A DNA stretch of 14,211 nt. Origin: JBMNQS01 sp050944255. GTDB taxonomy: Bacteria; Bacillota; Clostridia; Christensenellales; Maliibacteriaceae. Positions 6,129 through 12,618 of this stretch are shown piece after piece. Made by a program: the position numbers and the translations under genes. The notes below the pieces were generated by a model. That model was given only the letters and a program-made list of their open reading frames with translations. It searched no databases and was not told the DNA's origin. Position 1 is the first letter of the stretch, and each line of letters begins with the position of its first letter. The stretch covers positions 1-14,211 of the forward strand of contig JBMNQS010000058.1 in NCBI GenBank assembly GCA_050944255.1, given 5' to 3'.

Positions 6129-7451
6129 TTATTCAAGAATGTAAACCTTCACGCTGCGTCTGCCCCAGTTCAGGCACTGCGTCCGCGAATTAAAGAAAAC
6201 GTCCACTTTGTTTCCCTTGATCGCGCCGCCCTTATCCGCCGCCACGCCGAAGCCGTAGCCTTGGATGTAGAGCCTTGTGCCCATGGGGATTACGCTGGGG
6301 TCTACCGCCACGGTGCCCACGGAGGGCACGGTGCCCGTCGCGGTCCTGTTGCCCGTTGCGGTATACGCCGTGGCGCTGCAGGTGATGACCTTGGAATAAG
6401 GCTTGCCTTGGATCAGCTTTGCGTCGCTTTCGGCTTTTGCCTTATCCTCACTCTTGTCTGAAGTATCCGCCTTTTTTTCCTGTACGGAAGCGGCGGTGCT
6501 CTTCTTGGCGGCAGGGGTAGGAGTTGGGGCAGGGGCTGCAGCGGCCACCCGCACTCTCGTGCCGATAAGCACCTTTTGGTCCTGCGGCTGTGTCACAACC
6601 TGCTCGGCCACAGGATACCTTTCGATTTCCTCGCCGTTTTTGTAAACGACTCTGGTAACTATGCGTTTTTCACCGCTGATGCCTTCGACCTCAATCTTCT
6701 CCACGCCCTTTGCCAGTGCGGAAGAGTTCTCCGTCTTGGTCTCAAATGGAATCGGCTGGGTCGATTCGGTCTCTTCCCAGACAATTCGGTCGATCACGAT
6801 ATGCATGCCCGGGTAGACAGCGTCCTGCAAGTCATAGTTGATGGCATCTTGTTCGCCCAGGACGATATCCTTTTCGGCCAGCAGATCGGCCACGGCTTCG
6901 GCCGCCGAGTGGAAAACCACCGCGTCCGCGGCGCCGTCGGTCAGCCGCAGTGTTTTGGCCCGGCTCACTACAATGTTCAATCCGTCTTGAAGCGGCGCTT
7001 CAAGCGGCACGCTCAGCCTGTCGTATTGGCCAAGCTCAATCGCGTTGTCCTGCAGAAACGTCTCAACGTCCCTGCCAAAGGTTTTGATCTGGATCACATT
7101 GGAGCCGTCGGTAAGGGTCACGCTTTTTATCTGACCGGTTACGATCACGCTTGCCAGTATGCTGACGACCAACATACCGCTTGCGGCAATCATGATCTTC
7201 CGTATGAAGTTTTTTTCCAGGGAACGAACCTTGCTGTGCCTGCCGGGGACCCATACATTCGCAATCTTTGTTACGAAATGTTTCACTTTCTTTACGGTCC
7301 TGCGGATCCAATGATGGACCATAATGATGATATCGGGCTTCCCGGCGTGCAACTTTGATCTCTTGAACCCCGTTTTTTTGCTGTCTGAACGCCTGCAAAG
7401 TATCGGGACGCGTAGTTTGCCCGAAGGCAAAATACTTGGATGTTCTTTCAT
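6129..7451 (-). CDS. yabE: YabE-like cell-wall protein with DUF348, G5 and 3D domains
   Basis: This encodes 440 residues. ATG 7451 has AAAGGAG 6 bases upstream and a strong promoter before it. Domains in order are a basic cytoplasmic tail (1-83), one membrane segment (about 84-105), two ubiquitin-like DUF348 repeats (about 111-163 and 167-221), a G5 domain (about 223-299), an Ala/Pro/Thr/Lys linker (300-350) and a C-terminal 3D domain (354-438). The three aspartates that name the 3D fold are present: D384 (VAVDPS), D406 (AADKGG) and D417 (VDVFF). 3D domains share the double-psi barrel of MltA/resuscitation-promoting-factor-like muralytic enzymes, so a peptidoglycan lytic transglycosylase at the outer membrane face is likely. 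The long tail before the membrane anchor is unusual; another ATG at 7322 would shorten it. The neighbour rsmA fits Bacillus order. Confidence 0.9.
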   Translation of the reverse strand: MKEHPSILPSGKLRVPILCRRSDSKKTGFKRSKLHAGKPDIIIMVHHWIRRTVKKVKHFVTKIANVWVPGRHSKVRSLEKNFIRKIMIAASGMLVVSILASVIVTGQIKSVTLTDGSNVIQIKTFGRDVETFLQDNAIELGQYDRLSVPLEAPLQDGLNIVVSRAKTLRLTDGAADAVVFHSAAEAVADLLAEKDIVLGEQDAINYDLQDAVYPGMHIVIDRIVWEETESTQPIPFETKTENSSALAKGVEKIEVEGISGEKRIVTRVVYKNGEEIERYPVAEQVVTQPQDQKVLIGTRVRVAAAAPAPTPTPAAKKSTAASVQEKKADTSDKSEDKAKAESDAKLIQGKPYSKVITCSATAYTATGNRTATGTVPSVGTVAVDPSVIPMGTRLYIQGYGFGVAADKGGAIKGNKVDVFFNSRTQCLNWGRRSVKVYILE

Positions 7452-7498
7452 ACATCTCTCCTTTTACCTATGCAACATCATTCAAGATGCCTTTTTGA

Positions 7499-7527
7499 AT
7501 TTTAGTGCGCGGGCGGCCCCTTGTCAA
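7499..7527 (-). promoter_or_regulatory. Strong sigma-A promoter of the yabE-like gene
   Basis: On the minus strand there is TTGACA (7522-7527), a spacer of exactly 17 bases, and TAAAAT (7499-7504). It predicts a start near 7492 and a leader of only about 40 bases, which leaves no room for a riboswitch. Confidence 0.8.
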
Positions 7528-7557
7528 AGCTGTCAAAGCGTCGGATTCCCACGCTTT
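7522..7557. repeat. Tandem repeat and inverted repeat at the yabE -35 region
   Basis: TGTCAAAGC occurs twice head to tail (7522-7530, 7531-7539), so the TTGACA element is duplicated with a 9-bp period. AAAGCGT (7535-7541) and ACGCTTT (7551-7557) form a 7-bp inverted repeat with a 9-base gap, overlapping the second copy. The second TTGACA is too far from the -10 to serve it, so a regulator site is possible. Confidence 0.55.
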
Positions 7558-7648
7558 CACAAATTATTCCCACTTTTAGCCGGTTTTAACCGCAGTCGGG
7601 CTGTTTCTTCCGCCACTTGGTCCCGTTTTCTCCATTTTTTGGGCCAAC

Positions 7649-7677
7649 TTTACTAAAACGATACGCCGCGATATAAT
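7649..7677 (+). promoter_or_regulatory. Sigma-A promoter of the penicillin-binding protein gene
   Basis: TTTACT (7649-7654), a spacer of 17 bases and a perfect TATAAT (7672-7677) predict a start near 7684 and a leader of about 80 bases. It is divergent from the yabE promoter. Confidence 0.75.
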
Positions 7678-7712
7678 AGATGTAGCAAATTTTACAAAAA
7701 TATTACGCGCAG

Positions 7713-7732
7713 TTTGTGACACTTTGTGACAC
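7713..7732 (+). repeat. Perfect 10-bp tandem repeat in the PBP gene leader
   Basis: TTTGTGACAC is repeated exactly head to tail (7713-7722, 7723-7732) within the predicted 5' untranslated region, 18 bases before the AAAGGAG ribosome site. It could be a protein-binding direct repeat on DNA or RNA; no known operator is recognised. Confidence 0.6.
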
Positions 7733-7764
7733 TTCGCCTGTAATGACCCAAAGGAGCAGACGCC

Positions 7765-9924
7765 ATGATAAAAGCAAAAACCAAACGAGTGTTCGCTGTT
7801 TTTATGATCATTTTAACGCTCTGCGGCGTGCTGAGCGGCTGCGCCATGCTGATAAGTCCCAAGAGCGATCTGGAGGCCATTATTTCCGCGTGGCAAGACA
7901 TGGACACGGAAAAAATGTTCGATTTATTGTATCAGGACGATGAGGTGAGCCTGGACAGGACGCAGTGGACGCAGCGCATGGAAACCATCTGGGACGCGCT
8001 GGGCGTATATGAGATTTCAGTGGAGCCGGGAGAGTCCCAAAAAGATGGCGACACGCTGAGCGTGCCGGTGACCGTCACCTATTTCTCCGGTCTTTTGCAG
8101 CAGTTTCAGTTCGACGCCGTGGCGACCCTGACGCTGGTGGAAAAGACCTGGCGGCTCAACTGGGACTACGGCCTTCTTCTGCCGGAGATGCGCCAGAGCG
8201 ACAAGGTATCCCTTCGCACGCTGCACGCCACCCGCGGGGAAATCTTCACCGCCGACAGGCTCTGCGTGGCCAAGAACATCTACGCTCCCACCGTCTACGC
8301 CCGGCCGGAGAAGATCGAGGACGAATCGGCGTTTGCCCAGCAGCTCGCCCCCGTGCTGGACATGCAGGCGGAGGAAATCATCGACATCCTGCACAGCGAC
8401 GCCACGGCCCGCGACTCTCTGGCGGTCTTTAAGGTCTACTCCCCCGCCGATGAGAATCTGGACGAGGTCATCGATGCCGTCACCTCCATCAAGGGCGCGG
8501 GCGTCGATCAGAGCTTCATGTCTCCGGCGAGGCTGTATCCCATCGGTGAGGACACGGGCATGCTGGCCCATCTGGTGGGCTACGCCGCCGCCATCACCAA
8601 AGAGGAATACGACGAAAAGAAAAACGAAGGGTATTTCACCAGTTCCATCATCGGAAAGCGCGGCCTGGAAATGGCCTACGAGGACGTCCTTCGCGGCATC
8701 AACGGATACGAGCTTTCCCTTCTGGATGAAAACGGCAACAGCCGCGTCCAGCTGGCCAGAAAGGAGCCTGTGGCCGGCGAGGACCTGACGCTGAGCATCG
8801 ATTCGCAGATTCAGCGCACCGCCGAGCGGGAGCTTAAAGAGCGGCTCACCGACACACAGGCCGGCAGCGTCATCGTGCTGGACCCCAAGAGCGGCTACGT
8901 ATTGGCCATGGCCAGCTATCCCACCTTTGACCCCAACTTCTTTTCGCTGACGGCCACCATCGACGCAGAAACCCGTAAAGAACTGTGGGCAAGCCTCAAC
9001 GATGAAAAGGGCCGGCCGATGTACGCCAGAACCACGCAGGGCCTGTATGCGCCGGGCTCCACATTCAAGCCCTTCACCGCCGCCGCGGCTCTTGAAACCG
9101 GCACCATGACGAAGGACTACGTCTTTTCCGGCACCATCAATAACAACCGCTGGCGCCCGAACATAGCCGGCTGGAACTATCCGGCCATCACCCGCTACCG
9201 CAGCTACCAGGGCGCCCAGAATATGTCCAACGCCCTGATCAACTCGGACAACATCTACTTTGCCAACGCCGCCATGATGGTGGGCGAGGAAAAATTCATC
9301 GAGATGATCCGGCGCATCGGCTTCACCGAGCGGATGCCCTTTGACGTGGCCGTCCAGCAGGGACAGCTGTCCAACGCCGAGGACCGTCTGAGCATTGAGA
9401 ACATCAAGCATCTGGCCGACTGCGGGTACGGGCAGAGCGAAATGCTCATCGCGCCCCTTCAGATGGCCGCCATCTTCTCCAGCTACGCCAACGATGGCGA
9501 TATCATGCAGCCCCGGGCCGTGGCGCATACCGACCGCATGGTGGGCGTGCGCTACGCCCGCATTCAGGATTTCGAGCCCACCGTCTGGAAAAAGGACGTC
9601 ATTGAGCCCTCCACCATCGGCGCGGTGCTGCCCATGCTCATAGACGTCACCGCCTCCGACAGCGGCACCGCCCAGACGGTCAGAATCCCGTCCATGGACA
9701 TCGCCGGCAAAACGGGTACGGCCGAAGTGGGAAATGAGCGGCAGATCTCCTGGTTCATCGGCTTCAACACAAAGGGCGATGAGGACCGCCTGGTCTGCAT
9801 CACATTGGAGGTGGAGGCCAACCGCGGCGCCGCCTGCAACCTGATTGCCCGGGAAATGTTCCTGGCGGACGCCGCGGGTACCGTCACCGGCGAGGGTGAT
9901 GAGGACGGCGACAGCGCCCCCTGA
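7765..9924 (+). CDS. Class B penicillin-binding protein (MecA_N/PBP3-like transpeptidase lipoprotein)
   Basis: This encodes 719 residues; ATG 7765 has AAAGGAG 8 bases upstream. A lipoprotein signal ends in L-S-G-C26, so the protein is probably anchored in the outer leaflet of the membrane by lipidated Cys26. Residues of about 34-145 look like the NTF2-like MecA_N domain, about 150-320 the PBP dimerisation region (RGEIF at 157-161), and about 365-700 the transpeptidase. All three active-site motifs are intact: S432-T-F-K435, S494-D-N496 and K649-T-G651. The enzyme cross-links peptidoglycan stem peptides. The same architecture is found in Bacillus PBP3 and staphylococcal PBP2a, which bind beta-lactams poorly; that property is inference here. 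The tail after about 700 is acidic and Gly/Glu/Asp-rich. It is monocistronic, divergent from the yabE-like gene, with its own promoter and terminator. Confidence 0.93.
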   Translation: MIKAKTKRVFAVFMIILTLCGVLSGCAMLISPKSDLEAIISAWQDMDTEKMFDLLYQDDEVSLDRTQWTQRMETIWDALGVYEISVEPGESQKDGDTLSVPVTVTYFSGLLQQFQFDAVATLTLVEKTWRLNWDYGLLLPEMRQSDKVSLRTLHATRGEIFTADRLCVAKNIYAPTVYARPEKIEDESAFAQQLAPVLDMQAEEIIDILHSDATARDSLAVFKVYSPADENLDEVIDAVTSIKGAGVDQSFMSPARLYPIGEDTGMLAHLVGYAAAITKEEYDEKKNEGYFTSSIIGKRGLEMAYEDVLRGINGYELSLLDENGNSRVQLARKEPVAGEDLTLSIDSQIQRTAERELKERLTDTQAGSVIVLDPKSGYVLAMASYPTFDPNFFSLTATIDAETRKELWASLNDEKGRPMYARTTQGLYAPGSTFKPFTAAAALETGTMTKDYVFSGTINNNRWRPNIAGWNYPAITRYRSYQGAQNMSNALINSDNIYFANAAMMVGEEKFIEMIRRIGFTERMPFDVAVQQGQLSNAEDRLSIENIKHLADCGYGQSEMLIAPLQMAAIFSSYANDGDIMQPRAVAHTDRMVGVRYARIQDFEPTVWKKDVIEPSTIGAVLPMLIDVTASDSGTAQTVRIPSMDIAGKTGTAEVGNERQISWFIGFNTKGDEDRLVCITLEVEANRGAACNLIAREMFLADAAGTVTGEGDEDGDSAP

Positions 9925-9972
9925 GGCGCCAAGCCCGCCCAGTAAAATGCGGCCGATCCCGCCGGGCCCGGC

Positions 9973-10009
9973 AAAGGGGAATTTCTTTTATGGAGATTCC
10001 CCTTTTTTG
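9973..10009 (+). terminator. Terminator of the PBP gene
   Basis: AAAGGGGAAT (9973-9982) pairs perfectly with ATTCCCCTTT (9996-10005) around a 13-base loop, and the T-run continues to 10008. It lies about 50 bases after the stop codon. Confidence 0.8.
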
Positions 10010-10566
10010 TTTCCTCCGCACGCCCCGGCGCCGCAAACCCGTCGCGGCACGCCTCCGCTGTAGCGTAGTGGCCGGCACGACAGAACCATGCCGCCATTCA
10101 GGTCCCCAGCCCTGCGCTTCCCGCACCGCCGCGTTGACAAAAAACACCGAGCGGCGCGGACGGCCCTTCATGCCCGCCGGATGGCCCGCTCCAATTTAAA
10201 AGATATTATCCAAAATCAGGAACGGTTCTTGTTTTCTTCCCATACTTATCCTATGCATGGACACAGAAAAGCTGTACAGCAGGCCGCCGCAGGACCACTT
10301 TTGCGGGGCCTTGTTCCTCTCTTTCGGAGCCTTATACATATCTTTTATATAGAGTAAACTATCGGATCGCGGCATTTTACCATTTGGCAGAATGCCTGCA
10401 GGCACCCGCCGACCCTCCGGTTCACAAGTTCCAATTTGCCGCATCTGCCGGCCTTTTTCGCCGGCCCCGCTTTTTTCCAGAGCATGCATCCCCTTACACG
10501 GCGGCGGAACGGGTCAGCCCGCCGCTGCCGGGCAGCGCTTCCTTCGCAGATTTTCACGGGAATTGT
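10010..10566. other. Intergenic stretch without a supported gene
   Basis: Frames of 60-97 codons exist on both strands, but none has a ribosome site or resembles a family. Notable features are a perfect 12-bp palindrome TGCCTGCAGGCA (10393-10404) and a GCCGGC/GCCGGC hairpin (10447-10465) followed six bases later by six T residues, which could be a weak plus-strand terminator. Nothing else is supported. Confidence 0.45.
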
Positions 10567-10860
10567 CGAGGATCGCATATTCATACAAACAGCCGGCCGA
10601 AATCCAATGTAACGTTCTCATTATATATAGGAAGAAACAAAGTAAATCCGTTTTGATTGACCGCGAAACAAAGGGATTTATCAATCTTTTTCTGTACCGA
10701 TACCAACTTCCAATGTAAACGGACAAGATTTTCGCAGCGATACAAAGCCCTTTTCCGAATTTACATACCCGCTTCCCGCGGGTTGACCTGAAAAGACTTT
10801 TCTACATTATTATATATACGGATTTTCTTCCTTTTTCGGCAATCACATCGCCGCCTGCTG
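10567..10860. other. AT-rich intergenic segment with a repeated 10-mer
   Basis: The base composition drops well below that of the flanking genes. TCCAATGTAA occurs at 10603-10612 and 10709-10718 in the same orientation. Several TATATA/TATAAT-like tracts are present on both strands (10620-10628, 10808-10818), as expected for promoters. No ORF with a start site is seen. Confidence 0.4.
10783..10813 (+). promoter_or_regulatory. Possible plus-strand promoter before the palindromic block
   Basis: TTGACC (10783-10788) is followed by CATTAT at a spacing of 16 bases, or by TATTAT (10808-10813) at 19. Either is off the ideal spacing or sequence. If active, it would transcribe the hairpin block up to the terminator near 11190. 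Confidence 0.3.
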
Positions 10861-10866
10861 AGGCAC

Positions 10867-10894
10867 AAAAAAAGAGCCGTCATGGTCCGGCTCT
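10867..10894 (-). terminator. Minus-strand intrinsic terminator
   Basis: AGAGCCG (10873-10879) pairs with CGGCTCT (10888-10894) around an 8-base loop. Read on the minus strand the stem is followed by six further T residues. It is more than 300 bases beyond the radical SAM gene stop, so it either ends read-through from the metG operon or ends a separate minus-strand RNA. Confidence 0.8.
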
Positions 10895-11160
10895 GAGGCC
10901 GTTAAAAACTTTGTTTTTGACGGATTGCCAGGGATCTTCCTGCTGCAAAAACCGATAAACGGGTTTTCGCAGCGGTCGGAAGGCCTGGGCTGAGGCCGCA
11001 CAGGGTCGGCCCCCCTTCCGTCTGCCGATCTACGGCTAAAAGCCGCCTTGCGGCGGTTGCTATCTTTGCGTTAAGAGCCGCGGCTGTGTCGCGGTTACGC
11101 TCGAAACAAAGCTGCGGATTCAGCCGAAACGCTCGCTGCGACTTCGCAGCCTTGACCCCC
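10895..11160. other. Palindrome-dense non-coding block, candidate structured RNA or extragenic repeat
   Basis: In about 265 bases I count at least six inverted repeats: CCGTTAAAAAC/GTTTTTGACGG (10899-10923, 3-base loop, one G-T pair), CTGC-AAAACC/GGTTTT-GCAG (10943-10972), CGGAAGG/CCTTCCG (10977-11020) enclosing GGCCG/CGGCC, CGGCT/AGCCG (11033-11045), GCCGCC/GGCGGT (11042-11057) and GCTGCG/CGCAGC (11135-11150). No frame looks coding. It matches none of 6S, SRP, tmRNA or RNase P RNA by the motifs I know. Terminators of opposite polarity sit at the two ends. Confidence 0.5.
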
Positions 11161-11164
11161 TAAT

Positions 11165-11197
11165 AACCCCCAAAAAGACTTTTTGGGGGTTTTATTT
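11165..11197 (+). terminator. Bidirectional terminator, strongest on the plus strand
   Basis: AACCCCCAAAAA (11165-11176) pairs perfectly with TTTTTGGGGGTT (11180-11191) around a 3-base loop. On the plus strand it is followed by TTATTTT, a good U-run. On the minus strand, where it lies just after the radical SAM gene stop, the tail is only TTATTAG. It can serve that operon, but its polarity favours a plus-strand transcript. Confidence 0.8.
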
Positions 11198-11201
11198 TCT
11201 A

Positions 11202-11819
11202 TCAGCCTGCCTGCGCGTCACTGATCATCCGCCGCACCCGGAAGCGCGCGCCGAGACTCCGGGCGATGCGCCGGCATTTTTCAATGTCCTTCTCATGCAT
11301 CACGTCCACTACGGTAAAAACCGTATCAATCCCGTTTTCCAGGCAGAGCCGGGCGAACTCCAGTATGCCGTAGAAGGCATGCCTGCCGAAGCTGGGATGG
11401 CACAGCTCATCGTACTTTTTGGCGTCGGGAGCGTTCATGGAGATGGAGACCACATCCACCGCCTCCTTCAGCTCGGGCACGATATCGCGCCCGTGGATCA
11501 AATTCCCCTGACCGTTGGTGTTGATGCGTATCCTGGGCGGGCTGGGCAGGCCCCGCAGGTATCGGCTGACCTCTACGATCACATCCAGCGCCATGATGGG
11601 CTCACCAAATCCGCAGTAGACCACTTCGGGGTACCTGGAAAGACCCGCCTTTTCCATGGCGTCGATGATCTCCTGCGCCGTGGGATCTTTCTCCAGCCAC
11701 AGCCGGTGCTGTCCGATGCCGTCGCTGCCGTTGCGGATGCAGAATTCGCAGGCGTTGTTGCACCGGTTGGTCAGATTGACGTACAGGTTTCCCTTATGTT
11801 CATATATCAGCGTCTGCAT
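11202..11819 (-). CDS. TatD-linked radical SAM protein
   Basis: This encodes 205 residues. It begins 4 bases after the tatD stop, with GAGGGGG upstream inside the tatD end, so it is translationally coupled. The [4Fe-4S] cluster motif is C20-x3-C24-x2-C27. A GFGEP motif (70-74) corresponds to the GGE SAM-binding motif, and NTNGQGN (100-106) is the usual next strand. At about 205 residues it is a minimal partial barrel with no C-terminal cluster or substrate domain visible, typical of the small family of radical SAM proteins encoded beside tatD in Clostridia and relatives. The substrate of that family is unknown to me. The sequence resembles the QueE/activase-like short radical SAM enzymes, but I would not assign those functions. 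Confidence 0.85.
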   Translation of the reverse strand: MQTLIYEHKGNLYVNLTNRCNNACEFCIRNGSDGIGQHRLWLEKDPTAQEIIDAMEKAGLSRYPEVVYCGFGEPIMALDVIVEVSRYLRGLPSPPRIRINTNGQGNLIHGRDIVPELKEAVDVVSISMNAPDAKKYDELCHPSFGRHAFYGILEFARLCLENGIDTVFTVVDVMHEKDIEKCRRIARSLGARFRVRRMISDAQAG

Positions 11820-11823
11820 AACG

Positions 11824-12615
11824 CTATACCCCCTCGGTTGATGTGTCCGGCATGCGGATGCAGAAGAGCTGGCATCCGTTGCGCATAGTAATCTGCGCCA
11901 TTTCCTCTGTTGCTACGCCCCTGAGCTGCGCCAAAAATGCGCCCGTATACCGGACATAATCCGGCTGGTTGCGCCTGCCCCGCTTGGGTTCCGGCGCCAA
12001 AAAGGGACAGTCCGTCTCCACCAGCAGCCGGTCCATGGGCACATAGCGGGCTACTTCCCGCAGCTTCACCGCGTTTTTAAACGTCACGGAGCCCGAAAAC
12101 GAGATGTAAAACCCCATATCCAGCGCAAGTTTCGCCGTCTCCAGGCTGCCACTGTAGCAGTGCATCACCCCATGGTCCGTCCGGTACGCCCGGAGGATCT
12201 CCAGCGTGTCTTGCGTGGCCTCCCGCATGTGGATCACCACCGGCTTTTTCAGCCTCCGCGCCAATGCCAGCTGCCGGGCGAAAACGTCTCTCTGCACCGC
12301 CCGGGGACTGTATTCGTAGTGGTAATCCAGGCCGATCTCTCCCACCGCCACCACCTTTTCATAGCCGGTGATCTGTGCGGACAGTTCCTGTTCCACTTCG
12401 TCGGTGTAGATGTCCGCCTCGTGGGGATGCACGCCAAGGGCCGCATATATATAAGAAGCCTTTTGCGCGCTGGACAGCGCGTTGTACCGCCAATCGGGGT
12501 CGTAGCCCACATCCACCAGCAGCGAGACGCCCAGGCTCGGCAGTTTTTCTATCAGTTCCTCCCGGTCCTCGTCGAACCTGTCCGATGTGAGGTGGGCGTG
12601 TGTATCAAACCACAT
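11824..12615 (-). CDS. tatD: TatD family metal-dependent hydrolase (DNase)
   Basis: This encodes 263 residues, normal length for the TatD/YcfH/YabD TIM-barrel family. ATG 12615 lies 3 bases after the metG stop, with AGGATAGGAT as ribosome site in the metG end. The metal ligands are visible: H6 and H8 (DTHAHL), E93 (GEIGLDYH), H129 (VVIHMREA), H152 (MHCYSG) and D202 (ETDCPFLAP). Family members are cytoplasmic 3'-5' exonucleases or deoxyribonucleases active on DNA and sometimes RNA. The metG-tatD order is the same as in Bacillus (metS-yabD). Confidence 0.95.
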   Translation of the reverse strand: MWFDTHAHLTSDRFDEDREELIEKLPSLGVSLLVDVGYDPDWRYNALSSAQKASYIYAALGVHPHEADIYTDEVEQELSAQITGYEKVVAVGEIGLDYHYEYSPRAVQRDVFARQLALARRLKKPVVIHMREATQDTLEILRAYRTDHGVMHCYSGSLETAKLALDMGFYISFSGSVTFKNAVKLREVARYVPMDRLLVETDCPFLAPEPKRGRRNQPDYVRYTGAFLAQLRGVATEEMAQITMRNGCQLFCIRMPDTSTEGV

Positions 12616-12618
12616 GGA

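Noticed and set aside
7452..7520. ydaO-type (c-di-AMP) riboswitch before the yabE-like gene, as seen in some Firmicutes
   Set aside because: The canonical promoter leaves a leader of only about 40 bases, too short for that riboswitch.
8017..9528. Long minus-strand frame (503 codons) inside the PBP gene
   Set aside because: Shadow of the PBP coding strand, with a biased Gly/His/Val composition and no ribosome site.
10196..10489. Minus-strand small ORF (97 codons) in the large gap
   Set aside because: No Shine-Dalgarno at any ATG, includes a terminator-like hairpin, and resembles no family.
10514..10726. Minus-strand ORF of 70 codons in the AT-rich island
   Set aside because: Starts at TTG without a ribosome site; composition follows the AT content rather than coding bias.
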